Shown here one piece after another: positions 21,079 through 31,847 of a stretch of DNA of 64,000 nt (its first letter is position 1; every line of letters starts with the position of its first letter). A model generated the notes under the pieces. That model was given only the letters and a program-made list of their open reading frames with translations. It was not told where the DNA came from and did not search any database. Position numbers and translations under genes: made by a program. The stretch spans positions 1,445,531-1,509,530 of the forward strand of contig MU006219.1 of the NCBI GenBank assembly GCA_010093685.1. Direction: 5' to 3'. The DNA is from Ophiobolus disseminans. Its lineage: Eukaryota > Ascomycota > Dothideomycetes > Pleosporales > Phaeosphaeriaceae.

Positions 21079-23132
21079 CTACCTCGCCATGCCGCGCGCC
21101 TTCTTGATGGGGCGCGGGGAGCACATGTGGGCCTCCCCATCGTCGCAAAGCACACGCTTGCGCTTGCCCTGCCGGGTGGCAACGACGGGCGTGACGGGAT
21201 CCGGCGAGCGATCGTCACGCCTAGATGGTGTCGCTGCGCCCGAAGCGCTCGGCGAGGCACATGAGGAGCTATCGTCGTCTCCAACGTCCTCCCAATCTGA
21301 CTCCCGGTCCTTGACCGCAACGAAACTTCCCTCGTCGTCCGTATCCATCCAGTCCTCCTCCGCTTCCTCAACCTCCCATCCACCTTCACGCTCCGCGCGA
21401 TTAGGACGCATACCCCTGCCTTTAACTTCAAGCAGGGCGGCGGCATCAGGCGGCGAAGCACGGTACCACGGCACGACCTTGCCATGCTCCTCGCGCTCCA
21501 TCTTAGCCACCGGCAGCGGCGCCTCAGGAATGCCCTTCCCCCCCGGGAAATGCGCGCGCGAAATAGCTTCCTTTGGATACTTCTCCTTACGGCTCACTTT
21601 CTCTCCCCCCGCGATACGGAGCCGCATCGCCTGCGCCCTTGCACGCAGCTCCCATATGGCCTTGTTCTTCTTAGCGTGCGAAGACGCGATTTGGCCGCGC
21701 ACGGCGTCGATGCTGCGGTCGCGGTGGCCCGTGGCGTTCACGGCGGCGGTCATGGCATGCAGGTCTGCAGGCGATGTGCCGGTGCCGGAGTCGAAGCTGT
21801 GGAGCCCGGATCTGGCGATAAAGGCGTTAATGGCGGAGTAGAGGGCGCTGCGCTCGGCGTGGGACCAGTGGTGCTTCAGGATGACTTGCTTGTAGGTTGA
21901 GTCGCGGCGGCGCTTGATTTGGTCGAGCCATTTGTTGTCTGGATGGGGGATGAGGTCAGTGGATGTTGCAGATGTGAGTTTTGATAGGGAGACTTACAGG
22001 CGTATGCCCACTCTTTGTTGTTGGGATTGACATCCTCCAGACGATCGACGTTGACGTAGGGCTGCAGATACTCGCCTGTCTCCGAGTCGAGGCGGCGGAA
22101 CAAAATGCATGGCTTCCACCTCAACGCCGGTCCATGGTCGCCGGCAGCACGTGTCCACACTCCCGTCTTCGGATCCTCGATGAACAAGATAGGCTGTCCA
22201 CCGTTCCGCTTGTTAGCGCGCACGCGGCGAGGGACTTTGTAGTGGTCCATGTGAGGCTCCATGATAGACTTTGGTGTCTCTTTCGGCGTCTTGGCGGTGT
22301 CGATCTCATGAAGGTCGTTGACCTGGGTGTAGTAGGTGTTGTCCGACTTCTTGACACGGTATCTGGCGATGATCTTGTTCGGGTCGGTGGGATGGCGCTC
22401 GAAGGTTTCTTCGCCTAGTTTTCTGCCATTGAGGTGAATCTTTTGGCTGAAGCCTGGAGCTGGGACTCCGAATTTGCTTAGCTTCCTTGACGCAGATGCG
22501 GACGCTGTGGCGATGGTGTGTTTGCTTAGAGTCTTGGGCGTAGACGATGATGCAGCGACGTTGTTCTCGACCCTTGAGAGGGGCGCGGCTGGAGCGTTGT
22601 TGGCCAGCTTATGGGCAGCAGGGACGAATAACTTGTGCTTTTCGTTACTAAGAGAAGCCGGAGTGGGTGCTGTCACGATGGCGCCATTGCTGCCAACCAA
22701 GGTGACCCTGCCTGAACCGAGGGGAGCATCCTTAGACGCGGTAGACAGCGCCGCGGCGGCGGCGACTGGAGGAGACGAAGACTTGGCTGAAGAGCGACGC
22801 GAAGCACTAGATGAAGAGCCGAAAGAGCTGCCGACTGATGAAAGGGGTGAGCTTGCGAGCTCGGGAGGAGGGTGTTTGGCTGCGGCTTCGCTGAGCTGGC
22901 TGGCAAGAATGAGAGCTGACAGAGCGTCCAAGGTGACAACAGGTTGAACGATACTCGAGGCGACGTCTGGGCCGATTTGCGCAACCTCCCCGTCCTTGAA
23001 GTTAGCGTCCAGCATAGGTGTGTCACCAGCGTCCTGGGCCTGCTGCGGAACGACCTCGAAGCCTATCTCCGCCTCGATACCAATGGTGTCCTGCGAAGAG
23101 CGACCGCCGGCGATGCTATCAATGCAAAACAT
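21079..23132 (-). CDS. Hypothetical nuclear-type protein
   Basis: Exons 23132-21998 and 21938-21079, with a 59-nt intron (GTAAGT donor, CCAG acceptor) that joins A-Y-N-K-W-L-D-Q-I-K-R-R-R in frame, give 664 residues. The start is the first ATG (M-F-C-I-D-S-I); the frame is open upstream without an ATG. The N-terminal half is Ala/Ser-rich and probably disordered. The conserved-looking core spans F-G-V-P-A-P-G-F-S-Q-K-I-H-L-N-G through W-A-Y-A-Y-N-K-W and H-H-W-S-H-A-E-R. The C-terminal third is acidic with K-R-K-R-V and K-K-A-R basic clusters. No family assigned. It converges on RAV1 with 164 bp between coding ends. Confidence 0.65.
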
Positions 23133-24457
23133 GTTGAGCGAAACCGGTTCACTATGCTTGTCAGCTACCTGAAGCAATTGCGGCTCTCATAAGGGCAGTG
23201 CGACACCGTCCTAGCGAGCGACATGAAGCGGAACAGAAACAAGACATACCTTTTCTAAAAGTACGACAATCTTAAATCTCCGTGTCGCGAGTACCCAAAA
23301 CGCGTCCAAATGCTCGCGGCGTTGAGTTTCGTTCCTGTTGCTTCGATCCACAATACCCAACAATCCCGACGCAAAAAGTCCAAAAAGGCGTGACTGAATC
23401 CGCGCGGTCTAAACTTCTGACGCGTGTGATTTCTGCGGTGAAGTATGCGGGCGGGTCGAGAGGTTTGCGTTGTGGTGGTGGGGTGGGACAGAAGTCGAGT
23501 ATCGCGAAGGCAGGAGTGCGGTGTAGGTGAGTGCTAACCGAGGAAAACAGCTTCGGAGATTAGGGTGCTTGATGCCGGTGTTCACTGAGGTGTGGGAAAG
23601 GCGGTAGCGGGGCGGGGAGGGCTGGACGTGTTGCTGCTGTGCGAGCGCCATGTTTGGAGGAGGGAGGGAGGGATGTTGACGGTGATGGGGATTGATGCCG
23701 TCACGTCGGGTGCGGGAGAAGACACCACATTTGTTAATGGTATTTTTACCGGATGATGCAGAAGTTCGTGGCTGCCTCATGTGTGGGTATGTGGACCTTT
23801 TCCTTCACTGTGTCAGAGGCTTCCCGCTCGCATGAGCAAGTGGCTGATTCCTCACTTCGCTGATTGCATTCTTGGGTACATGTAGGCTCTCTTCAGGCCC
23901 TGACTCCACCATTTGATTTATGCTGCATTGTTGCCGGATGTACATGCTAACCTCTAGTCTAGGCTCGAGAGCTGCTACTTCACTAGCGCCTCCAGTCAAA
24001 AGTCATGTGTTGCACCGACTCCCTTTCCGGTGTCGCTGTTACCATGGTCCGTGGTAGAGTATTTTCAATGAGGAGTGCCCTAGGAGCTCGCGTTGCTGCT
24101 CGCAGTGTTCACGGTTGTCGTCGTTTACAGGCATGGTAGAATCTCCTGGGGTGGCTTGAGTTTCTTCGCAAGACCAACCACTCCAACTAACATAGTTGGA
24201 ATAGATGACTTGAACAACGTTTCAGCAAGCACAGTCTTCACATCAAGCGAGGGTAAAGTTATCAAGTTACTTCAGTGCGTATACCATTGCTTCCACATAG
24301 CTTCCGATTGCTACACAAAATCCATGCTACCCACAGTCCCTTGTGGAAATCCAGTCCCTCGAAGTCCACCCAACACCCAATCTCTCAACCCTCAAGGCTC
24401 AGAACGAACACAAACCACCAAAAAGCAAACACAACATCAAGAGCAGCGAAAAAACCT
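23133..24457. other. Long intergenic region
   Basis: 1.3 kb upstream of one minus-strand gene and downstream of another. Open frames (for example 24093-24650 plus) lack ATG starts and protein-like composition. GGGAGGGAGGG occurs near 23660. No gene or RNA recognised. Confidence 0.4.
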
Positions 24458-25759
24458 TCAGCCAGGCGAAACAATCATAGCACCAACATCCAAGCCCCGA
24501 GCAGGCGTAACCGGCCGCCCACAGTCCTCCTGCGACGACCCAAACGACTCCGCAAACGACAGCTCAGGCGTACTCAACCACGCGGCAACATCGTATCGCT
24601 CCTGGGGCGGCGTGTTGTACACAAGCGCAGGCCGCGGCTGGGGTCCATAGTACAGGCTCGCAGCTTCCTGCCACAGAGCTATGAGCTGCTCGGCGTCGTC
24701 TTTCTTCTTGTACACCACTGGAGCCGCGTACAAGCTCAACAAAGTAGCAGCGGCGTCTTGTTCTGCGGTTGAGGTGGGGGTGTCCTGCATGTCAATGTCG
24801 GTTGCGGAAGGGAGGTGCGAGAAGAGGGATGTCCAGTGCTCCAAGTCGTTGGCGTATGCGGATTCTTCGACAACGCCTTTAGCTTGCATGTCGAGCTTCA
24901 TCGCCTTGTACTGATGCAGCATCTTGAGTGTAATGACTGGCACGAAGATGTCGCCCGACTTGCCGAAGACGCACTGGACGAGGCGGTTGCGCAGTAGCTG
25001 GCACATGCGGTTGAGCTTGGATGCGAAGGCGTTGGAGTGGCGCTCGACGCGCGGTTCGGTGGGCTTGCCATGGTGGTCGGTGAGCGTGCGGCCGACGAAG
25101 GTGGCGTTGAAGGCGTCGAGGATGGTGGTGGTCTTGGGGAGGAGGATGCCGCGGACGAGTGACTCGGCGATGGAGAGCTGGTAGTAGAGTTCGAACCAGA
25201 GCTCTTCGTCTTCGAGCCAGAGGGTGACGGCCTTGGACTTCATGCCTGCGCGGCCGTAGATCTGGTCTGGGCGTGGTGTTAGTATGTGTCCCATGCAGTG
25301 TGCACAGAGACGGTACGTACTGCGCCAGTTGTTGATCTTGTTGATGTGCTCCGGGTCGTTCCAGTCGATGGTGCTGTGAGGCATGTTGCGGAAGTGCAGT
25401 TCTTTCGCTTCTCCAGTGAGGCTGTCGTCGCAGAGCATGCGCAGGAGGGTGGTATCTTGCTGGCCGACTTTGGCGGTCCTGCGCTCACCGCGAGGTAGGA
25501 GGGTCGATTTTGCGACATAGTTGTCGGGAATGGGCTGCTTCACGCGCTGCGTGGCAGGCTTGCGAGTGCTCTGCGAAGGAGGGCTGAGCTTGATCTTGAG
25601 CTTGAACTTCTTGGGCTGAGACGGGGTGGGAGAGTCGGCGGTGGTGTCTTCAGAGGCCTGCCTCTTCAAACCGGTGCGACTGGTTCGGGTGCTGGTGGGG
25701 GGTGAGGGAATGGCGGAGCGCGTGACCTCACTATTCTGCTGCTTCCGCTTGGGAGACAT
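24458..25759 (-). CDS. Hypothetical protein with basic N-terminus
   Basis: Exons 25759-25321 and 25266-24458 give 415 residues. The 54-nt intron has excellent signals (GTACGT donor, TACTAAC branch, CCCAG acceptor) although it is open and a multiple of three, so retention would insert 18 residues. Start M-S-P-K-R-K-Q-Q. The N-terminal 90 residues are Ser/Thr/Lys-rich with P-K-K-F-K-L-K-I-K-L. The rest is helical with W-N-D-P-E-H-I-N-K-I-N-N-W-R, V-T-L-W-L-E-D-E-E-L-W-F-E-L-Y-Y and Y-G-P-Q-P-R-P. Probably nuclear from its basic clusters; no known family recognised. Confidence 0.65.
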   Translation of the reverse strand: MSPKRKQQNSEVTRSAIPSPPTSTRTSRTGLKRQASEDTTADSPTPSQPKKFKLKIKLSPPSQSTRKPATQRVKQPIPDNYVAKSTLLPRGERRTAKVGQQDTTLLRMLCDDSLTGEAKELHFRNMPHSTIDWNDPEHINKINNWRSTYRLCAHCMGHILTPRPDQIYGRAGMKSKAVTLWLEDEELWFELYYQLSIAESLVRGILLPKTTTILDAFNATFVGRTLTDHHGKPTEPRVERHSNAFASKLNRMCQLLRNRLVQCVFGKSGDIFVPVITLKMLHQYKAMKLDMQAKGVVEESAYANDLEHWTSLFSHLPSATDIDMQDTPTSTAEQDAAATLLSLYAAPVVYKKKDDAEQLIALWQEAASLYYGPQPRPALVYNTPPQERYDVAAWLSTPELSFAESFGSSQEDCGRPVTPARGLDVGAMIVSPG

Positions 25760-26908
25760 GGTGGCCGTAAGTGTCGTAACGTGAGTGGTATTTGAGCTTT
25801 TAGGCGGTGCAAGCTGGAGTGAGTCCAAAAAGGAAAGGCGATGAATACGTGAAGGACGCCAAAGATGATCGCGTCCGAGTCGCTTGTTGTTGTTGCGGCA
25901 GATGGTAGGAAGAACGTTGGTATACAGGCGAAGAGAGTACGGTTTGGGAATTGGAGGGAAAGGAAGCAAGAGCAAGAGAGGCGTGCTGAAAATCAAATGT
26001 GCGAGCCCAGCCACACGGTTCTGAACAAGGCACAATAGCTCGAGGTGAAGGTGGGAAAGTTGAGCTCACAATAGCACGGAGACCAAACGGTGTGTTGTCG
26101 CCACCCCGACCGTCTGCACACGACAATAACAATCTCATACTCGACGCAGCAGACAATAGAGATCGGCCTTATTTGAAGAGAGACGCAAATTGGCAATTCG
26201 TCTGCACAATCATAGTGCGTTGCTATTGAATGCAGGCGTGCCAGTTAAAATCGCTCTTTCACCTCGCCTCACCAACGAACTTCGCGAACAAGCTGAACGC
26301 GAGAGACGGAGTACGGTCAGCCATGTAAATGACATGAAAACCTAGGATCGACAATGAAAAGAGCAAAAAACGCCGCAAAGAAATATTTGTCCACATACAC
26401 AATCTCGTCTGAAAGCACGCGGACCGCGTCAACGCGTTTACCTCTTGTTGTTGCGCAATGACCTGCCACGCTCAGATGTTGTCATGGCGAGCTAGTGACT
26501 TCCTCGACCACCCTACGACTGTCCCACAGCGCTATAGCCATGCTCCGGGTCACAGCCCAATGAGTCCGCGAAGACTCATGTGCTCAGTGTCATAAGCATT
26601 GACTCCAATGCATTACAAAAGGCGCGCGCTCGCTGCAGTGTCTCGCTCACTTCAACAAGTTCCCTAAAGACACCAACGTATCAGTATCAATCGTGAACAT
26701 AAATCCATTGACTTACAAGCTATCACCCATAATCCTCAATCATGTCAGATGTAAGCCCCGTTGGCGATATATATTCCGATATCCGGCGTAAGAAGCTGCC
26801 CCACAACTCTTTCACGAACCTCTCGACAACTAAGGCGAGCGGCTGGCGTTGTCCAGGATGTCGTATCCTCAGGGTATCGCATGAGTCTCCAAGAGAACAT
26901 GCATCTCT
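25760..26908. promoter_or_regulatory. Divergent intergenic region
   Basis: 1.15 kb between divergent gene starts. ATG at 26742 opens an 88-codon frame and another ATG at 26884 precedes the next gene; both look like leader ORFs. No conserved gene or RNA recognised. Confidence 0.35.
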
Positions 26909-27618
26909 ATGGCGCGGCTACGAACACTGTCCGCGTGGCTTAAAGGCCAGAACATGTGGAATGAGGGTGCCTGGGGCGTTCCATGTACGTTCGACAGAGC
27001 GGAGGTAGAAGAAAACTGGTCCGCAGAACTTGATTTGATCAAAAACGTTGGTACGGAGACAGTGGATACAAGCTTCTCCTACTGCACCGAGTGCAGCTTT
27101 ACTGATGCAGACCGACATGCGGACCCCGAGCTGAAAGCGTATCTTGACGAAGAATCACAGCTGGTCCCCGCAACCTGCAACATGATAGGGGTGTACGACA
27201 AGCGTGAGAATACGTTTGATGGTGGAAGTAGATGGATGCGAGACTTCCTTTATACAGGCGGCAAGGAATCTCTGGCATGTAAATCCAAGAAATACGGTGC
27301 CGGGCGACGCAAGGAGGTCAAAGAAGGAGACAACGTAGTCGTGTTCGATATCAGGGATGTGAAGTGCGAGGGACGCTATGGAGGGCCGATCAGGCTCTGG
27401 GTATGCCACGACACTGATGATGGCAAGGGGCGCTGGGGGAGCTGCAGGATTGGGTGCCGCGTCTGGAGAGCGAGCATTACCCCGAATTGTCGGATGAGGA
27501 AAAGGAGTTAACCGATGAGCAAATTCTCGGGATGATTTCTGACACGGACTCAGAGGACTCAAAGGAGGCTTCTTCTGAGAATATCTTCGAGTCTGAAAAC
27601 TCTCCTTCTCCGTCTTAG
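26909..27618 (+). CDS. Hypothetical small protein, two exons
   Basis: Exons 26909-27400 and 27448-27618 give 220 residues. Without splicing the frame ends early in unlikely sequence. With the 47-nt intron (GTATGC donor, CACTGAT branch, CTGCAG acceptor) it continues in an acidic tail, D-W-V-P-R-L-E-S-E-H-Y and D-T-D-S-E-D-S-K. The body has paired cysteines (Y-C-T-E-C), W-M-R-D-F-L-Y-T-G and V-V-V-F-D-I-R-D-V. No family recognised. The N-terminus is uncertain because short leader ORFs and possible upstream exons overlap it. Confidence 0.45.
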
Positions 27619-27972
27619 CTTTGTTCGAATGCCCCTGTTCTCTGTCTCCCTGTACATTAGTCTCTTATTAAATCGAATATATCCTCCTAAAAAGTCTGAC
27701 AACTCATGCCTTTTGATGACAACCGTGAGCGAGAATTGAAAGAGTAAGATGTGCGCTGACTTAAGAGAACAGACCACAGATGGTAGGGTCCTGCCATTCT
27801 CGAGGTAACTACGTTGGCTGAGATGCAGAGAACGATCGAGAGCTCGCTCACCGCGTAAGATGTCCCAGTGACCATTTTCCTAGACTCCATGCTATGCTGT
27901 CCCTCCACCCTCCATTCGTAACGCCATTCCCACCACATAAGCAAAACGATAGATGCCGCTACCCTCGCCTTT
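27619..27972. other. Convergent 3' intergenic region
   Basis: 354 bp between two converging coding ends. Nothing recognised. Confidence 0.4.
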
Positions 27973-29123
27973 TCAAGCCTTCACTTTCCGCCCCTTAGCC
28001 TTAGCACGTGCCTTCGACTTCCGCGGCTTCTCCTCTACCTCCTCTTCCGAATCACCAACATCCTCCTCCTCGAGATCCATCTCGTCCTCAGAAACCTCCT
28101 TGGTCTTCTTCACGCGAGTACTTCTCTTAGCCTTCTTCGTGCGGTTGGCCTGGAATAGCTCCTCGGGCGGTTCGTCCATGGGCGTCGACCGCTTGCTGCC
28201 CCGTGAGGTAGGCGCGTAGCGAGCCTCGAGCGAGTCGAAGAAGTTGCCTGATCGTGCCTTTTGACGTGACTGGATCAGGGCTGCAAGGTCTGCCATGTCG
28301 CCTCCGCCGCCTTTCTTGGCCTTTGGCTTCGCTTTGCCGTTGGTCTTGCCACTGGTGGGCTTGGCTTCGTCTTTATCGGTCTGGCGCTTGTCAAAGTCGT
28401 CCCGCCGCTTTTGCTCTGCGTCCTTGGCCTTTTGTCGTGTCGCATCCGTCTCCTTCTCATAAGCAGGATATGACTCGATGTTGCCGTTCGCGATCTCCTC
28501 GTCCAGGATCTGCCTGAAGCGGTCGTCGTCTGCCAATATGTCGGACAGCATGACGGACGCGTAGACATTGCTCAGGTTGCCCTTGCCCTTGGTGTATGCG
28601 TTGAGGAGGTCCCTCCGCTCATTGGCGCTGCCCTTGTACTCGTTCGAAAGGTTCTTGATGGCATCCTCGGTGACCACGTTCTCGAACTGCTCGCGGTAGA
28701 AGCTCAGCCAGTTGAAGTCGTCATCGTCCTCCAGGGTCTCGGCCGTGCTGCCGGTGAGGTCGTAGCGCTTGCGTCGGCGGTCGTCTGATAGAACGGCATA
28801 TGCGAATGCGATTTCCTGGAACTTCTTATTGGCGGCTTCTTTCTGGTCTGCTGCAGCCTTGTCTATTATGAGGTTAGAGGGACTCCAGGTGTGTGAGCGA
28901 ATGACATGCCTGGGTGATGCTTGAGCGCGAGCTTTCGGTACGCCTTCTTCACGTCATCTGCTGTCGCTTCTGCCTCCAGACCCAGCACCTCGTACGGATC
29001 GATAGTTGGCGGGCCCTCATCTTCCTCAATATCGTCCTCCTCTTCCTCTTCAAGAAACTCTGCGTCGCGCCTAATCTCCTCTTCTGCGACTTCGCGCTTG
29101 CTGCGAGTGCTACCCTTGGCCAT
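27973..29123 (-). CDS. J-domain protein of DNAJC9 type
   Basis: Exons 29123-28910 and 28862-27973 give 367 residues. The 47-nt intron uses a GC donor (GCATGT) and falls inside the catalytic H-P-D triad (H70, P71, D72); only this junction restores H-P-D-K. J domain about residues 41-110 (D-P-Y-E-V-L-G-L; A-Y-R-K-L-A-L-K-H-H; R-R-K-R-Y-D). It is followed by the region typical of human DNAJC9 (W-L-S-F-Y-R-E-Q-F; Y-K-G-S-A-N-E; I-E-S-Y-P-A-Y-E-K-E). The C-terminus is acidic/basic and nuclear-like (R-K-S-K-A-R-A-K-A-K). DNAJC9 recruits Hsp70 and chaperones histones H3-H4. Acidic N-terminal extension with E-E-E-E-E-D-D. Confidence 0.85.
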
Positions 29124-29302
29124 CTTTACTAATATGTTGTAGAAGATGTGTGGATGTTAGGTAGAATGTGGAGGCGCGCTAAAGGTGACGCAACGCGACG
29201 CGACGTCGGAGTTTAGCCTCGGAGCTATGGCCGCGCCTTCTCTCACCCTCTCCGCCCCCACAACTCCACCTTTACTCCCCCCACGTCGTTTTCACCTCCG
29301 CC
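29124..29302. promoter_or_regulatory. Short divergent promoter
   Basis: 179 bp between divergent starts. A dense GACG cluster at about 29185-29209 (TGACGCAACGCGACGCGACG) includes GACGTC, a CRE/bZIP-like core. It probably drives both genes. Confidence 0.4.
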
Positions 29303-29875
29303 ATGACCGAAAGCAGCTGGACGGGCCCAGTCAAGATGTGGGATGGCCCCGTGCCGCCCGCAGAGAAACCGGATCCCAACGATCACCTGCAGTACATGCG
29401 CCTCGCATTAGACCAGGCACAAGAATCACCGCCAAAGCCCTCGAATTTCCGTGTCGGCGCATTACTTGTCAACGCAGACACGGGAGCTATTCTATCACGA
29501 GGCTATACATTAGAGTGCGAAGGCAACACCCATGCCGAGCAATGTTGTCTGCTCAAGTACGCTAAAGACCACGGCCTTTCGGAAGAGTGTGTGGGAGAAG
29601 CATTACCACCCAACACTGTCATCTACACGACCATGGAGCCGTGTAACCTGCGACTGAGTGGCAACTTGCCGTGTGCAGATCGCATAATTCGGGCGATAAA
29701 TTTGGATGGCGAAAGGGTCATCAAGAAGGTGTATCTAGGTGTTGAGGAGCCAGAGAAGTTCGTGGGCGAGAACGAAGGCAGGAAGAAACTTGAAAAGCAT
29801 GGCATTGAGTGTGTTCATGTACCCGGTCTTGAAGCGCGGATATTGAGCGTCGCCACTGCTGGTCACGACAAGTAG
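29303..29875 (+). CDS. Cytidine-deaminase-fold enzyme, Rib2-like DRAP deaminase candidate
   Basis: Intronless, 190 residues, ATG in CCGCC context. Zinc-binding deaminase signature H-A-E (within N-T-H-A-E-Q-C-C) and P-C-N-L-R-L-S-G-N-L-P-C-A-D-R-I-I; F-R-V-G-A-L-L-V precedes. The R-x-S-G-N-x-P-C spacing resembles the pyrimidine deaminase of riboflavin synthesis (Rib2 C-terminal deaminase), acting on the diamino-ribitylamino-pyrimidinone phosphate. Fungal Rib2 usually carries a further N-terminal domain that is absent here, so another nucleotide-type deaminase is possible. Confidence 0.75.
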   Translation: MTESSWTGPVKMWDGPVPPAEKPDPNDHLQYMRLALDQAQESPPKPSNFRVGALLVNADTGAILSRGYTLECEGNTHAEQCCLLKYAKDHGLSEECVGEALPPNTVIYTTMEPCNLRLSGNLPCADRIIRAINLDGERVIKKVYLGVEEPEKFVGENEGRKKLEKHGIECVHVPGLEARILSVATAGHDK

Positions 29876-30029
29876 CGACAATGAAAAGGATCTGTGCGAT
29901 ATGTACATATGGAAAGCTGGCAAGCTAAAAGGCGCCGAGGATAATAACAATAATCAAAGAACTGAAGTGCTGCAAAGTAGCGCTATGGACCGCAAGAAAC
30001 AGTCCGACGCCGGGTATCATCGTCCTCCG

Positions 30030-30650
30030 TCAAGCCGTGCCGACCCTCTTCGCCGCTTGTCCCTCCCCTTCACGCCCGTTTGACCTCATATCTGCAAGCT
30101 CCACGTCAGTCGCCTGAACCGATGGCTGCCTCTGCTTCCCCTTCTGCCCACTTTTCATCTTCAGGCCCATCTCGTACTTGAAGCGCTTCCATCGCGTCTT
30201 TCGAATCTCTGAAGGCTTGACACCGCTCGTTGACCGCCTGTGTGCCTTTGGCGGTGGTGGCGGGAGTGGCGTTGACGATGCCTTATTGGCAGATTCAATC
30301 GTCTTTTCGTCTGCAGCATCGTAGTCGACTGCCACGGAGCTTGTCGCGAGGAAGGACACCAAAAGGGAGGCCAGGGCTTTGTGGCGCTTGCTCACTGGTG
30401 TGGTGTTTGTGTCGGCTGGAGTAGTCTGTTTTGCGGCTGTTGTGGTTCTCGTCTTCGACCCTGACGCACCAGACATTTGAGACTTAAACGTGACCTTGGG
30501 TTTTGCAGAGGCCTTGCGCTTGTGATTCGACTTGGGTTTCGGTCCAGCATTCTGGTTGGATGATGAAGCGACCCAGGTCTTTGCCTTTTCCTTTTCCTGT
30601 GTTGGTGTGGCCTGGCCGGAATCGCGGCGCTCTGTGAATGCTCGTAACAT
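30030..30650 (-). CDS. Hypothetical basic protein
   Basis: Single open frame of 206 residues from the first ATG (M-L-R-A-F-T-E-R-R-D-S). Very Lys/Ser/Thr-rich N-terminal half (K-S-N-H-K-R-K-A-S-A-K-P-K). One hydrophobic stretch near the middle (A-L-A-S-L-L-V-S-F-L-A-T) could be a membrane span. Then five to six prolines, K-T-R-W-K-R-F-K-Y-E-M-G-L-K-M-K and a polar tail. No family recognised. It converges on the deaminase gene. Confidence 0.5.
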   Translation of the reverse strand: MLRAFTERRDSGQATPTQEKEKAKTWVASSSNQNAGPKPKSNHKRKASAKPKVTFKSQMSGASGSKTRTTTAAKQTTPADTNTTPVSKRHKALASLLVSFLATSSVAVDYDAADEKTIESANKASSTPLPPPPPKAHRRSTSGVKPSEIRKTRWKRFKYEMGLKMKSGQKGKQRQPSVQATDVELADMRSNGREGEGQAAKRVGTA

Positions 30651-31847
30651 GGTGAATGTGTGATGTAGGGCGATCGTAGAACTCGAAAAACATTGGGTGA
30701 GCAGCAGCAATTATACCAGATCCTACGGCTTTCGCCTTGGGCGACAGCTAGAAGCCAAGGGGCTGGCTGTAGCTGAGTCGCTTAAAGATACGGCTGTACT
30801 GATGGCTTGCAGCTACCACAACCCTATCTGCGCCGCTGCTGAAAGTCGCGAGCATGGCCACGTGAGCAAGCCGACCCTTGTATCGAAACTGAGATGCGAG
30901 ACCAAACAATTATCCTTGTTGAGAAATGTCAGGCGTCGAGACAAGTGTTCTGACGGGCAAATAGTGTTCTGATTCCTTGCAGCCATGTTGTAAATCTCAG
31001 CACAGGAGATGAGAATGAATCCACGATACAGCCTTGCCCTGCGCTAATAAGGCTAGAGGGGCCAGAATGCACCTCTTTCGGCGGTTCTCAGACCACGCTC
31101 GTCGTCGCTACCAGCCCGACGGCTCCTTTTCTCTGCTCGACTCCCTCGTTTGGCGGTAGTCGGGCGTAAGGCCAAGGGCGAAGAATGGAAGTGGCTGGCT
31201 GCCTTAGCGGCCATCAGCCCCGTACTCGCGAAAATAGATCTTGGCTTCAGCTGTGCCTGGAGCTTCGTGGATCGTGGTCCATGACAATTGTGCTTATTGA
31301 CTGAATATGCTGGCATGCGGTCTTCTAGGAACAACAAGGGAGATGCGAGCGCGTTTAGAGTGCGAACGTGCTGTTGGGGTGCGGAGAGAAACATTTGCAA
31401 CCGAGCGGCTATGCGAGCCTCAGTAGCCATACGAAAAATTGGCCATCAGTCGTGCATCCAATGATCTAGATTAACGAGCAAGACCAAAGAGTTGGGATTC
31501 GGGGGTTGAATGGGAAGACGAAGACTGAGCGTGGTCTGGAGAGAACAACCTGGGAAGTTCGCGATGTCAGCCACCCCGATCAGGAAGCGACGACTGCATC
31601 ACGCAAATAACCATACACACTACGGCTGACTCCACAGTGGTTTACACACATCAATTGTCCTCATCCGTTCGCGACTTTGGAAGTCGGCCTCGCCTTTCCC
31701 CACATGGTCCCGCTATAATACAGTTCAATTCTCCATGCCCGTAATGGCGTCACGACTTTCAGACCTGTATGACGCGTAGCAGGCCTTGCAATTGGACAAA
31801 ATTAATCTCACAATAACAACCAATCTTAGACACTACAACAGGCCTCA
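30651..31847. promoter_or_regulatory. Divergent intergenic region
   Basis: 1.2 kb between divergent genes. A 125-codon ATG frame on the minus strand (31430-31053) is Ala/Arg-rich and has no support beyond its length. No RNA or repeat recognised. Confidence 0.35.

Noticed and set aside
23409..23780. 123-codon minus-strand frame
   Set aside because: His/Pro/Ser-rich chance translation in a GC-biased promoter region; no good start context or relatives recognised.
24093..24650. Long plus-strand open frame (185 codons)
   Set aside because: Starts at a non-ATG codon, has no domain or hydrophobic pattern, and its 3' part is antisense to the C-terminus of the well-supported minus-strand gene.
24998..25199. 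tRNA-like GTTCGA boxes in this and other genes
   Set aside because: They fall within coding sequence and no cloverleaf arms could be built around them. No tRNA gene was identified in the window.
31053..31430. 125-codon minus-strand ATG frame
   Set aside because: Ala/Arg-rich low-complexity translation with no family likeness. Not enough to call a gene.
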